From Serinibacter arcticus (lineage in GTDB: Bacteria; Actinomycetota; Actinomycetes; Actinomycetales; Beutenbergiaceae), in NCBI RefSeq assembly GCF_004786095.1, contig NZ_RHPJ01000002.1, positions 1 through 64,000 on the forward strand: a DNA stretch of 64,000 nt, written 5' to 3'. The notes under the pieces are model-generated. The model was not told where the DNA came from, did not search any database, and saw only the letters and a list, made by a program, of their open reading frames with translations. The translations under genes were made by a program, and so were the position numbers. This document shows positions 24,030-32,230 of the stretch, piece after piece. Each line of letters opens with the position of its first letter. Position 1 is the first letter of the stretch.

Positions 24030-24911
24030 GTGACCACCACCCTGGCGACGCCGCGCCCCGACGACCTGGCCGCCGTCGTCGTGACCCTCGCGACCTGGCA
24101 GCGCGACGGCCTGCCCGTCCAGCTCCACCCGGGTGACCTCGGCTGGGCCTGGCAGGTCGGAGCCGCAGCCCTCGCGCCGCGCGTCCGCACGTGGCACGAC
24201 GGCGGTGGCCACCTCGCCGCCGTCGGCTTCCTCGACGGCGACGGCCTCGTGCGTCTCGGACTCGACCCCGAGCGGGACGACGACGAGGCGCTCGCCTCCG
24301 CCGTCGCGGCCGACCTCGCGGACCCGGGCCGCGGTGTTCTGCCCGACGCCGCGGCCGCGGTCGAGGCGCGACTGGGCGCGGCGCTCCACGCTCGCCTGGT
24401 CACCCGAGGCTGGGTCGACGACGAGCCGTGGACGCCCCTGGTCCTCGACCTCGCCGCAGCCGCCGCAGCCGCCGAGGCACCGAGCTCGATCCGTGTCGAG
24501 GTCGTCGGTCCTGAGCTCGTCGACGCGTGCGTCGCCGTCCACACGTCGGGTTTCGAGCGCTCACGCTTCACGGCGCAGCGGTGGCGCACGACGGCGGCCG
24601 GCCCGGCCTTCGCCGACGCCCGCTGCCTGCTCGCGCACGACGAGGCGGGTGACGCCGTCGCCACGGCGATCGTGTGGAGCGCCGGGGCGGGGCGCCCGGG
24701 TCTGATCGAGCCCCTCTCGGTCTCGCGCGACCACCGCGGGCGCGGTCACGGCCGCGCCCTCACGGTCGCGGCGGCCGCGCACCTGCGCGAGCTGGGCGCG
24801 TCGAGCATGATCGTGGCGACGCCGAGCGCGAACGTCGGCGCGGTGGCGACCTATCGCTCGGCCGGGATGCGCGAGCTGCCCCAGGTGCGCGACCTGCGGC
24901 GCCCGGTCTGA
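24030..24911 (+). CDS. GNAT-family N-acetyltransferase (two-lobed)
   Basis: A 293-residue protein. The C-terminal half (about 155-290) is a GNAT domain: VAVHTSGFERSRFT, LIEPLSVSRDHRGRGHGRALT (acetyl-CoA loop RGRGHG) and ASSMIVATPSANVGAVATYRSAGM. The N-terminal half is a degenerate GNAT-like lobe without the loop. GTG at 24030 (TTTLATPRPDD) is preferred; a GTG six codons earlier is equally weak in ribosome site. It stands alone between the DUF2630 remnant and a small hypothetical gene. Substrate unknown. Confidence 0.85.
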   Translation: MTTTLATPRPDDLAAVVVTLATWQRDGLPVQLHPGDLGWAWQVGAAALAPRVRTWHDGGGHLAAVGFLDGDGLVRLGLDPERDDDEALASAVAADLADPGRGVLPDAAAAVEARLGAALHARLVTRGWVDDEPWTPLVLDLAAAAAAAEAPSSIRVEVVGPELVDACVAVHTSGFERSRFTAQRWRTTAAGPAFADARCLLAHDEAGDAVATAIVWSAGAGRPGLIEPLSVSRDHRGRGHGRALTVAAAAHLRELGASSMIVATPSANVGAVATYRSAGMRELPQVRDLRRPV

Positions 24912-24967
24912 CGGCGAGCTCACCCCCGCGATCGCTCTCGTCTGCGTGGCGGTGGAGGATTGTCGCC

Positions 24968-25228
24968 ATGGCGGACGTGCGCACGACCTCCGACGACGAG
25001 TGGGTGGTCGGCGGTCATCGCTGGACGGTGACCGAACGCGCGGACGAGTCGCGCTGCTACGACATTGCGTGGGTGTCGGGGCCGGATCCGAGCTACGGCT
25101 TCACCCTGGCGTCGTCCACCCGTACACCGATCGACGACGCTGTCATCAGGAGGGAGATCGTCCACGTCCTCGGCGGTGTCGATCCCGAGACCGGACACCT
25201 CTCCCGAGTCCGCGACGTCAGCTCGTGA
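24968..25228 (+). CDS. Small hypothetical protein
   Basis: An 86-residue acidic soluble protein starting MADVRTTSDDEWVVGGHRW. I do not recognise it. It alternates short beta stretches (WTVTER, YDIAWV, YGFTLASS) and a helix (DDAVIRREIVHVLGGV). GGAGG stands upstream of the ATG. Its end overlaps the convergent membrane-protein gene by 11 bases. Confidence 0.65.
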   Translation: MADVRTTSDDEWVVGGHRWTVTERADESRCYDIAWVSGPDPSYGFTLASSTRTPIDDAVIRREIVHVLGGVDPETGHLSRVRDVSS

Positions 25229-25655
25229 CCAGGCCGAGGCACACGGCGCCGCCGACCAGGATCAGGGCGCCCGAGAAGAGCAGAGAGGGCCTCCCCGACG
25301 ACAGACGTCGCGCCAACCACAGGAACGCCACCAGCAGAGCCGCCGGAATCATCAGCATCATCAGCGCGAACGGGACCGCCTCCACCCACGACCACCACGG
25401 GCCGTCGTTCAGCGTCAGCCCGAGGACGGCCATGAGCAGCGCCCACAGCACGATGGGCACGTTCACGACGATGGCGACCACGAGGGCGTACCACCCGGCC
25501 GTGAGTGCGGCCGGGCGTCGGTGGACGAGGGTGTGGACCTGCGGGGCATCGAGGTCGGTCACCTCGCCATTGAACCAGCCCGATGCGTCCGACCGAGCGT
25601 CGGCGCCCTCCTCCGGAGCAACCCCGCGTGGGCCGCCGCTACCGGGCGTCACCAC
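25218..25655 (-). CDS. Small membrane protein of unknown function
   Basis: A 145-residue protein with a polar N-terminal segment (1-50, Asp/Gly-rich then HTLVHRRPAAL) and three hydrophobic helices: about 51-80 (AGWYALVVAIVVNVPIVLWA), 90-112 (AVPFALMMLMIPAALLVAF) and 122-143. No family is evident. It overlaps the end of the upstream RibD_C gene by 17 bases and the convergent small gene by 11. GTG at 25655 or 25652 are both possible starts. Confidence 0.7.
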   Translation of the reverse strand: MVTPGSGGPRGVAPEEGADARSDASGWFNGEVTDLDAPQVHTLVHRRPAALTAGWYALVVAIVVNVPIVLWALLMAVLGLTLNDGPWWSWVEAVPFALMMLMIPAALLVAFLWLARRLSSGRPSLLFSGALILVGGAVCLGLVTS

Positions 25656-26223
25656 CCTGGGCGACGCGGTAGGTCACCGTGAGGTGGCCGGTGTCGTACC
25701 GCTCGACGTCCTCGAGGCGCAACGCCCTGGCCCCGAGGTTCGGCGGTACGAAGGTGCGGCCTGCTCCGAGCAGCACCGGGACGATCCTCAGCCTCAGCTC
25801 GTCGACCAGGCCGGCGCCCAGCAGCGCCTCGGACAGTCGGAGGCTTCCCCAGACCACGGTGGAGGCGTAGCGCTCGCGCATCGCGGTGGCCGCGGCCACC
25901 GCGCCACCACGGAGCACCTCCGCCTGACCGGCCCCCCACGGGGCGTGCTCGAGGGTCCGCGACACGACGTGCTTCGGCAGGGCTGCCATCGGGCCGGCGG
26001 TGGCGTCGACGGCGGGATCCGCCGTCGGCCAGTACGACGCGAAGAGCTCGTAGGTGCTCCGGCCCAGCAGGATCGCGTCGACGGTGCCGAGCCACCGCAG
26101 CTGGGGGCTGTCGGCGTCCGACTCGTCGCCGAAGGGCACGACCTCGGTGAAGCCCAGTCCGCCGTCCGCACCGGCCGCGAATCCGTCGGCCGAGACGATC
26201 TGCTCGACGGTGAGGATGCCCAC
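25639..26223 (-). CDS. RibD C-terminal domain / dihydrofolate-reductase-like protein 1
   Basis: A 194-residue reductase-fold protein of the RibD_C family: VEQIVSADGFAAG, LGTVDAILLGRSTYELFASYWP, PKHVVSRTLE, VWGSLRLSEALLGAGLVDELRLRIVPVLLGAGR. The fold binds NADPH, and actinobacteria carry many paralogues of unknown substrate. The start (GTG, MGILTVEQ) abuts a truncated AHSA1 remnant, and an upstream deletion may have removed its own leader; no good ribosome site is seen. It is one of three such genes in 10 kb. Confidence 0.88.
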   Translation of the reverse strand: MGILTVEQIVSADGFAAGADGGLGFTEVVPFGDESDADSPQLRWLGTVDAILLGRSTYELFASYWPTADPAVDATAGPMAALPKHVVSRTLEHAPWGAGQAEVLRGGAVAAATAMRERYASTVVWGSLRLSEALLGAGLVDELRLRIVPVLLGAGRTFVPPNLGARALRLEDVERYDTGHLTVTYRVAQGGDAR

Positions 26224-26234
26224 CAGCGGACGCC

Positions 26235-26300
26235 CGCCCGCCAGACCGCGTCGCGGTCGGCGTCGAGTACTCGGGTGAGGGTGACGTGGTGCTCGGACAT
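26235..26300 (-). pseudogene. Truncated AHSA1/SRPBCC gene start
   Basis: From an ATG at 26300 the frame reads MSEHHVTLTRVLDADRDAVW, the hallmark N-terminus of AHSA1-type START-domain proteins, then loses similarity after about 22 residues where the RibD_C gene begins in another frame. About 120 codons of the usual domain are missing. GGGAG precedes the ATG. Confidence 0.6.
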
Positions 26301-26379
26301 GGTGGTGCTCCCTGGTCGAGGGCGCTGCGTCGTCACGTGCGCACGGCGAGCGCGATGGCGGTGCCGGTGGGCGTGCGGG

Positions 26380-26802
26380 TCAGTCGACGCGGTGCGCGAC
26401 GCGGTCGCACAGGGTGATCCACTCTCCTTCGGGTCGGAACTCCCAGTGGTGGGTCTGGGTACGTCCCTCGTCGCTGAACCGGATGGTGGCTCGCTCCTGG
26501 GCACCGGTGAAGGTCCAGGTGTCGCCGTCGCAGGTGAGCAGGTACTCGCGGTTGTAGCCGTGGTTCTCGATGCTCCACGAGAAGTACGTCCCGCGCTCCT
26601 GGTCCCAGCCGAGGAAGCTCATGGTGTCGAAGGGGCCGTTGGCGCGCTCGTCCTGGACGACGAACCGGTCGCCGGAGTGCCAACGCGCCGTGTGGACGCT
26701 CCGCCACGGCGATCCCTCGAGATCCGTTCCGTAGGCCGTGCCCTCGGCGGCCCAGTCCCCGACGAAGACAGCCAGCCGCTCGTGCTCGTTCTCGTCAGCC
26801 AC
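26380..26802 (-). CDS. DUF1579-like protein
   Basis: A 140-residue soluble protein resembling DUF1579/calycin-like proteins: HERLAVFVGDWAAEGTAYG start, RWHSGDRFVVQDERANGP, FLGWDQERGTYFSWSIENHG, CDGDTWTFTG, ending HWEFRPEGEWITLCD. No catalytic residues are known for the family. GTG start overlaps the end of the upstream RibD_C gene by eight bases, so the pair is co-transcribed under the TetR-flanked promoter; a role beside that reductase is likely. Confidence 0.8.
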   Translation of the reverse strand: MADENEHERLAVFVGDWAAEGTAYGTDLEGSPWRSVHTARWHSGDRFVVQDERANGPFDTMSFLGWDQERGTYFSWSIENHGYNREYLLTCDGDTWTFTGAQERATIRFSDEGRTQTHHWEFRPEGEWITLCDRVAHRVD

Positions 26803-27400
26803 GGGGTGCCCCGTTCGTCGGCGCGTACGTCAGAACGACGTTGGCCGAGTCCGCCCACGTGCGAACACCGAGCAGGTCGAGGTCGAGGCCCCCGAGACCC
26901 TCGAACGCCCGGTGGTCGCCGGCGACGACGCGCGGGCCGACCATGACGTGCAGCTCGTCGACGAGCCCGTGGCGCAGCAGGTCCGTCCACAGGGTGAGCC
27001 CGCCGAACAGCAGCACGTCCCCGGGCTCCTCGGAGCTGCGGAGGCTCGCGATCGCGCGGTGGGCGTCGCCGCGCCGCACGATCGTGGTCTGCGCCTCGAA
27101 CGCCGTGACGTCCGCCGACGTGATGCTGTCGGAGATCACGATGATGGGAAGACCTGCGGCGTAGCGCGAGGCGATGTACGCGTCGTCGGGCGAGCCCTCC
27201 GGATCGCCCACCCGTGCGGGCCAGTACTGCAGCATCCCGCGATAACCCGTCCCGCCGAACAGCAGACGACCCGCGGCCCTGACGCGCTCCACGTTGTAGG
27301 CGCTGAAGGCCGCGTCCATCGGCACGGCCGACACGTCGCCGCCCGGCCCGTCCGCACAGCCGTCGATGCTGAGCATCGTGCTCACGATGACCTTGCTCAT
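26795..27400 (-). CDS. RibD C-terminal domain / dihydrofolate-reductase-like protein 2
   Basis: A 201-residue NADPH-binding reductase-fold protein: SKVIVSTMLSIDGCADGPGG, ERVRAAGRLLFGGTGYRGMLQYWP, PIIVISDSI, DVLLFGGLTLWTDLLRHGLVDELHVMVGPRVVAG. I choose the ATG at 27400 (GAGAGGTG seven bases upstream) over the GTG just before it. It faces a TetR regulator across an 84-base gap holding a perfect 20-base palindrome, so TetR probably represses it together with the DUF1579-like gene. Confidence 0.9.
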   Translation of the reverse strand: MSKVIVSTMLSIDGCADGPGGDVSAVPMDAAFSAYNVERVRAAGRLLFGGTGYRGMLQYWPARVGDPEGSPDDAYIASRYAAGLPIIVISDSITSADVTAFEAQTTIVRRGDAHRAIASLRSSEEPGDVLLFGGLTLWTDLLRHGLVDELHVMVGPRVVAGDHRAFEGLGGLDLDLLGVRTWADSANVVLTYAPTNGAPRG

Positions 27401-27445
27401 CACGTGACACCTCTCGATCGGTGCGCCCGACGGGCGGGTGCGTCG

Positions 27446-27478
27446 AAGATAACAGACCGGACCGGTCCGGTCTATAGT
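27446..27478. promoter_or_regulatory. TetR operator and overlapping divergent promoters
   Basis: AGACCGGACC and GGTCCGGTCT form a perfect 20-base palindrome (27454-27473). TATAGT (27473-27478) ends six bases before the tetR GTG, with ATAACA 18 bases upstream. On the minus strand TATCTT (27446-27451) and TAGACC (27469-27474) are 17 bases apart. The palindrome therefore blocks both promoters when bound. Confidence 0.8.
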
Positions 27479-27484
27479 TCAGGC

Positions 27485-28120
27485 GTGCAGGAGAAGAGCC
27501 CACGAGGTCGACACCGCGAGGCGGCGGAGAACGACATCCGGATCCTCGAGGCCGCGCGGGCCGTCTTCACCGACGATCCCGATGCACCGATCTCGGCCGT
27601 GGGCGCCAGGGCAGGAGTCGGCAAGTCGGCCCTCTACCGCCGGTACGCGAGCAAGGAGGTCCTGCTCCAGGCCGTCGGCGAGGAGGTCACCGAGACGTAC
27701 GTCTCTCGCATCGAGCGCAGCCACCTGGACCTCGACGACGGCGTCGCCCCGCGGATCGTCCTGGCCGGCTTCCTCGCCGACGCCGCCTCCACGGGTACCC
27801 ACACGATGGCGCTCGCCATCTCGGGACGCTTCGATCCCTCCCCCCGCGACCGCCGCCGTTCCGCCGAGGGGTGGGAGGCAGGGGAACGCCTCGTGTCACG
27901 CCTGCAGGACGCCGGCGCCCTCCGCGCCGAGGTCGACTGGCTGGACCTCAACAAGCTGCTCGAGACCATCGGGGGCCTCCGAGCTCCCGACGGGGAACGA
28001 GCCCACCAGCTCCGGCGGCGGTACGCCGCCCTCATCACCGCCGGTCTCGCGCCCGCGTCCGAGCCACTCCCCGGCACCCCGGCCGGGCCCGCGGACTTCG
28101 GACGGACCACCTCGGCCTGA
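27485..28120 (+). CDS. TetR-family transcriptional regulator
   Basis: A 211-residue regulator with a TetR N-terminal HTH (about 18-65: ILEAARAVF...ISAVGARAGVGKSALYRRYASKEVLLQAV) and a variable helical ligand domain. The last 25 residues are Pro/Gly-rich. The GTG start at 27485 is fixed by the -10 box six bases upstream and by VQEKSPRGRHREAAEND matching the usual basic N-terminus; it is probably leaderless. It is divergent from the RibD_C/DUF1579 pair and shares the operator with it. The ligand is unknown. Confidence 0.93.
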   Translation: MQEKSPRGRHREAAENDIRILEAARAVFTDDPDAPISAVGARAGVGKSALYRRYASKEVLLQAVGEEVTETYVSRIERSHLDLDDGVAPRIVLAGFLADAASTGTHTMALAISGRFDPSPRDRRRSAEGWEAGERLVSRLQDAGALRAEVDWLDLNKLLETIGGLRAPDGERAHQLRRRYAALITAGLAPASEPLPGTPAGPADFGRTTSA

Positions 28121-28142
28121 CGATCGGCGAAGCCGTCTCCCC

Positions 28143-28853
28143 CTACCCCGCCGGCTTCTCGGCCACGAGGAACAGGAAGCAAAGGAACGCGCTCCGCTCC
28201 CCGCTCGCGATGCGCGCCGGCATCAGCTCGGCGGGCGTGTCCGGCGACGGCGCCGGCTCGTCCAGCACCCGCAGCACCAGTCCGGAGTCGGCCACCGCCC
28301 GGACGACCTCCCGCAGCGGCCGGTGCCAGAAGGTCAGGGTGGTGCTGCGGCCGTTGAGCTCGACCTCCTCGCCGTACTCGCGGGTCGCGAAGTAGTCCTC
28401 CGTGGGTTCGTTGAACGGACGCACGAACGGGTGGTTGACGCTCGCCACCAGTCGGCCGCCCGGCCTCAGCACGCGCCGGATCTCCGCGAGCGGCGCCTCC
28501 CAGTCCTGCAGGTAGTGCAGGACGAGCGACGCGACGACGTCGTCGAAGCTCTCGTCCTCGTAGGGCAGCGGCTCGGCCAGGTCGTGCACGGTCAGGGGCA
28601 CCGCCCCGCCCAGGCGACGTCGCGCGAGCTCGATCATCGCGGGACTGCCGTCGAAGCCGGACACGTCGGCGCCCCGGGCGACGAGCTCGGCCGCCAGCGG
28701 CCCCGACCCGCACCCCGCGTCGAGGATCCGCCGGCCCTCCACGTCACCGAGCAGGTCCAGCACGGCGGGCCGCTCGTAGTGCGCGTTGAGCAGGCTGCCG
28801 GCGTTCTCCTCGTCGTAGTCGGTCGCGAAACCGTCGTAGTCGTCGGCGCTCAT
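28143..28853 (-). CDS. Class I SAM-dependent methyltransferase
   Basis: A 236-residue methyltransferase: motif I RILDAGCGSGPLAAEL (about 43-58), acidic loop end FDGS, motif II-like ESFDDVVASLVLHYLQDW and motif III VLRPGGRLVASVNHP. The family transfers a methyl group to small molecules or tRNA, and the target cannot be told. The ATG follows GGAGGG. It converges with tetR (22 bases between stops) and has no operon partner. Confidence 0.92.
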   Translation of the reverse strand: MSADDYDGFATDYDEENAGSLLNAHYERPAVLDLLGDVEGRRILDAGCGSGPLAAELVARGADVSGFDGSPAMIELARRRLGGAVPLTVHDLAEPLPYEDESFDDVVASLVLHYLQDWEAPLAEIRRVLRPGGRLVASVNHPFVRPFNEPTEDYFATREYGEEVELNGRSTTLTFWHRPLREVVRAVADSGLVLRVLDEPAPSPDTPAELMPARIASGERSAFLCFLFLVAEKPAG

Positions 28854-28999
28854 CCCTGTTCCCTCCGTCGCGTGCGTCCCGCCAACCTAGGTCAGCCGGC
28901 GGCAGCGCCGACGCCCCGCCCCTCGACCACGCCTCTCCCCGGTGGCAGGATGCCCGCCACCACGATCACCGGATCGCGCCCGACGGCGGAAGGCACCCC

Positions 29000-29641
29000 A
29001 TGGCCGAGGCACCCCTGCGCGTCGTTCCTCTGGGGCCGGACACCTGGGACGCGTTCGACGCCCTCGTCGAGGCGAACGGCGGCATCTTCGGCGGCTGCTG
29101 GTGCATCGGTTTCCACCCCGAGACGGGAACGCCGGGTCTGAACCATCGAGACGCCAAGCGCGAGCGCGTCATGACCGACCGGGCACACGCCGCCCTCGTC
29201 CTGGACGCGACCGGCGGCGCCGTCGGGTGGGCCCAGTTCGGCGGCCCGGCCGAGCTGACGCGCATCAAGCACCGCCGCGCCTACGAGGCGGAGCCTCCGC
29301 CGTCGCCCGACTGGCGCCTGACCTGCGTGTTCGTCGGGAAGGGGCACCGCGGACAGGGTGTGGCGCGCGCCGCCGTCGAGGGCGCCGTCGACCTGATCGC
29401 CGCGGCCGGAGGTGGCAGCGTCGAGGCCATCGCCGAGACGACGGCGGGGCGCACCACCGTCGGCCGCTTCCTGTTCTCCAGCACCGTGGAGCTGCTCGAG
29501 TCCGTCGGATTCGCCCGCCTGCGCCAGGTCGGCAAGCACGCGTGGATCGTCACGGCGAGCATCGCCCCGGCCGCACCGAACGGGGTACCGGCGGTACCGG
29601 GAACGATCGCCCCCTCCCCCGCAGCTCCGACGAAGAGTTGA
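29000..29641 (+). CDS. GNAT-family N-acetyltransferase
   Basis: A 213-residue acetyltransferase. LRVVPLGPDTWDAFDALVEANGGIFGGCWCIGFH at the start and the acetyl-CoA loop KGHRGQGVARAAVEGA (about 113-128) are clear; VGFARLRQVGKHAWIV closes the fold, and the last 30 residues are Pro/Ala-rich. The GGCWC element is typical of a subgroup of unknown substrate. GGAAGG precedes the ATG. It stands just upstream of a 17-codon open frame and the antiporter gene. Confidence 0.88.
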   Translation: MAEAPLRVVPLGPDTWDAFDALVEANGGIFGGCWCIGFHPETGTPGLNHRDAKRERVMTDRAHAALVLDATGGAVGWAQFGGPAELTRIKHRRAYEAEPPPSPDWRLTCVFVGKGHRGQGVARAAVEGAVDLIAAAGGGSVEAIAETTAGRTTVGRFLFSSTVELLESVGFARLRQVGKHAWIVTASIAPAAPNGVPAVPGTIAPSPAAPTKS

Positions 29642-29679
29642 CTGCTCGCCGGTACCGGTCACGACCGCAGGGAGCACCG

Positions 29680-29733
29680 ATGGATCTCACCCGTTCTGAA
29701 CTCCGGCAGGCCCGCGCCCGGCGGGAGCGCTGA
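29680..29733 (+). CDS. Possible 17-residue upstream peptide of the antiporter gene
   Basis: ATG at 29680 after GGGAG opens a 17-codon frame, MDLTRSELRQARARRER, whose TGA overlaps the antiporter ATG (TGATG). This arrangement would couple antiporter translation to the peptide. Only the spacing and ribosome site support it. Confidence 0.4.
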   Translation: MDLTRSELRQARARRER

Positions 29734-31310
29734 TGGACGCGCTCGAGCTCGTCGTCGTCCTCGGTGCCGCGATCGTCGTCGGGGAGATGATCGGTCGCCG
29801 CGTGCGGCTGCCCACGCCCATCTTGCTGCTCGCGCTCGGCGCCCTGCTCGGGTTCGCCCCGGCGCTCCGTGCCGTCCACCTCCCCTCCGACCTGGTGCTG
29901 CTCGTCTTCCTTCCGGCGCTGCTCTACCGGGAGGCGATCGTCTCCTCGATGCGCGAGATCCGCCGCAGCCTGCGCGGCGTCGTCCTCGTCAGCACGCTGC
30001 TCGTGGTGCTGAGTGCTGCCGCCGTCGCCGCGCTCGCGCACGCGTTCGGCATGGCCTGGGGCCCGGCATGGGTCCTCGGTGCGGCCCTCGCCCCGACCGA
30101 CGCGACCGCAGTCGGCGCCATGGCGCGACTCCTCCCCCGACGCATGATGGGAGTGCTGCGGTCCGAGAGCCTCGTCAACGACGGCACCGCCCTGGTCCTC
30201 TACGGCGTCGCGGTCGGGGTGACGGTCGGCGAGGAGACGCTGACGGCCGGTCACCTGTCCTGGCTCGTGGTGCTCTCCTACGGGGGCGGCATCCTGGCGG
30301 GGCTGCTGGTGGCCCTGGTCGGCCAGCAGGCGCGGCGCCGGATCAGCGACGTGCTGCTCGCGAACACCGTGACGCTCGTGACGCCGTTCGCGGCGTTTCT
30401 CCTCGCGGAGACCGTCGAGGCGTCGGGTGTGCTCGCCGTCGTCGTCGCGGGCCTGGTGCTCGGCCGGCGCGCCCCGCGGGAGATCGACGCGGCCACGCGC
30501 CGTGTCGCCGAACCCTTCTGGTCCCTCGGTGCCTTCGTGCTGAACGGGGCGCTGTTCGTGCTGGTCGGCATCGAGGTGCAGTCGGTGGTGCGCGCGCTGC
30601 CGAGCGACGCCCTCGCGCGCGCGGTCGGTCTCGCCGTCGCCGTCTGGATCACGATCCTGCTCGTGCGCGCCGCGTTCCTCTACGCCTCCGCCTACCTCAT
30701 CCGAGCACTCGACCGACGGCCCTCCCAGCTCGCCCGCCGCGTCTCCAACCGCTCCCGCATCGTCAGCACCGCCGCCGGGTTCCGGGGTGCGGTGTCGCTC
30801 GCCGCGGCGCTCGGCGTGCCGACCACCGTCTCGTCCGGAGAGGCCTTCCCCGACCGTGACCTGGTGGTTTTCGTGACCGCCGTCGTCGTCGTGCTGACGC
30901 TCGTGGCGCAGGGACTGGCGCTTCCCGCCGTCGTGCGGTGGGCGCGCTTCGCCGCGGACGACAGCGCCGAGCGCGAGCGTGAGCTCGCCTCGCGCGTGGC
31001 CACCCGCGAGGCCCTCGACGCGCTGCCGGCTCTCGCCGCCGAGCTCGGGGTGGACGACGACGAGGTCGCCCTCGTGCGCGAGCGGTTCGAGCAGAACCTG
31101 CGCCTGCGTGGCGGGAACGCCTCACCGCAGGAGATCTCCGCCCGCGAGCGCAGCGTGGCGCTGACCCTCGCGCTGCTCGGGCACAAGCGCGCCACGATCG
31201 TGCGGCTGCGCGACGAGCAGGAGATCGACGACGCCGTGATGCGCGAGCTGCAGGCGCGAATCGACGTCGAGGAGCTCGCCCTCTCGGAAGGAGACCTCAC
31301 GCTCGACTGA
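29733..31310 (+). CDS. Na+/H+ antiporter, CPA1 family
   Basis: A 525-residue membrane protein: about 12 helices to residue 400, then a charged cytoplasmic domain (ERERELASRV...DEQEIDDAVMRELQARIDVEEL) to the end. CPA1 signatures are FLPALLYREAI, ALAPTDATAVGA (transport-site Asp), SESLVNDGTALVLYG (ND pair) and GFRGAVSLAAALGVP. The family exchanges Na+ or K+ for H+ across the cytoplasmic membrane. The start overlaps a possible upstream peptide. Its end overlaps the convergent regulator gene by 14 bases. Confidence 0.93.
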   Translation: MDALELVVVLGAAIVVGEMIGRRVRLPTPILLLALGALLGFAPALRAVHLPSDLVLLVFLPALLYREAIVSSMREIRRSLRGVVLVSTLLVVLSAAAVAALAHAFGMAWGPAWVLGAALAPTDATAVGAMARLLPRRMMGVLRSESLVNDGTALVLYGVAVGVTVGEETLTAGHLSWLVVLSYGGGILAGLLVALVGQQARRRISDVLLANTVTLVTPFAAFLLAETVEASGVLAVVVAGLVLGRRAPREIDAATRRVAEPFWSLGAFVLNGALFVLVGIEVQSVVRALPSDALARAVGLAVAVWITILLVRAAFLYASAYLIRALDRRPSQLARRVSNRSRIVSTAAGFRGAVSLAAALGVPTTVSSGEAFPDRDLVVFVTAVVVVLTLVAQGLALPAVVRWARFAADDSAERERELASRVATREALDALPALAAELGVDDDEVALVRERFEQNLRLRGGNASPQEISARERSVALTLALLGHKRATIVRLRDEQEIDDAVMRELQARIDVEELALSEGDLTLD

Positions 31311-32133
31311 GCGGCCCCAGCACCGACAGCAGGGCCAGCTTCTCGTGGCTCTTCGACCCCGGCGCCGCGGTCAGCACCAGCAGCGTGTGGCCGTGCACCG
31401 GATCGACCATCAGCTGGCAGTCGAGGTCCATCTCGCCGACCTCCGGGTGCAGCAACCGCTTGTGGCGGGCGTGCGTGACGCGCACCTCGTGATCGCGCCA
31501 GAGCTCGGCGAACTCGGGGCTCGCGGCCAGGAGCGCCTCGGTCAACGCGGCCGCCCGGGACCGGGGGCCCTGCCTGGCCAGGACGGCGCGCGCGTCGGCG
31601 GCGAAGGCCCGCGAGAGTGCGGCGTGGTCCTCCTCCGGGTAGACCTCCCGCGTGCGCGGATCGGTGAACCAGCGGTGGACGATGCTGCGGGCGTGCCCGG
31701 TGAAGCGCGTCTCGTCACCGAACAGGGCGCGCGCCGCCGGGGTCTGCACGAGCGTCTCGCCGAGATCGGTCATGACCTGCGCGGGCGTGTCCGCGAGCCG
31801 GTCGAGGATGCGCATCGTGCCGGGGGCGACGTGGTCGGCGTGGGACGTCCGCACCGGCGGGTGGTGCCCCGCGAGCCGGAACAGGTGGTCGCGCTCGTCG
31901 AGGTTCAGGCGCAGCCCGCGCGCGATCGCGGCCAGCATCTGCTCGGACGGCTGCGGTCCGCGGCGCTGCTCGAGCCGCCCGTAGTAGTCCACCGACATGT
32001 CGCACAGCGCCGCGACCTCCTCGCGCCGCAGGCCGAGCGTCCGACGGCGCGGTCCCCGGCCGAGTCCGACGTCCTCCGGCTGCAGCGCCTCGCGGCGGCG
32101 TCGGAGGAAGTCGGCGAGCTGGTCCCGGTCCAT
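31297..32133 (-). CDS. XRE-family regulator with MmyB-like ligand-binding domain
   Basis: A 278-residue regulator. The N-terminal HTH_31/XRE domain (about 5-75: ADFLRRRREAL, RTLGLRREEVAALCDMSVDYYGRLEQRRGPQPSEQML) precedes an MmyB-like PAS-related domain (100-278; NLDERDHLFRLAGH, VMTDLGETLVQTPAARALFGD, HRWFTDPRTREVYPEED, RVTHARHKRLLHPEVGEMDLDCQ). I start at the ATG at 32133 (MDRDQLADF); the longer frame upstream is Pro/Gly-rich. Members of this family often lie beside SDR genes, as here. A 21-base inverted repeat stands in its own upstream region and is repeated before the SDR gene. Confidence 0.92.
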   Translation of the reverse strand: MDRDQLADFLRRRREALQPEDVGLGRGPRRRTLGLRREEVAALCDMSVDYYGRLEQRRGPQPSEQMLAAIARGLRLNLDERDHLFRLAGHHPPVRTSHADHVAPGTMRILDRLADTPAQVMTDLGETLVQTPAARALFGDETRFTGHARSIVHRWFTDPRTREVYPEEDHAALSRAFAADARAVLARQGPRSRAAALTEALLAASPEFAELWRDHEVRVTHARHKRLLHPEVGEMDLDCQLMVDPVHGHTLLVLTAAPGSKSHEKLALLSVLGPLSRA

Positions 32134-32166
32134 GCCGCCACTCTGCTGCCCCGGGCGGCGCCGGAA

Positions 32167-32187
32167 CAAGGGAGCGCCGATCCCTGG
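32167..32187. promoter_or_regulatory. Candidate MmyB-type operator, copy 2
   Basis: CAAGGGA-GCGCCGA-TCCCTGG contains inverted GGGA/TCCC arms and matches 18 of 21 positions with the element at 33263. It lies 34 bases upstream of the regulator's ATG. Confidence 0.6.
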
Positions 32188-32230
32188 CTGAGCGCCGCGG
32201 CCCGCCCCCGCCGCCGGCGGCGCGCCGCGC

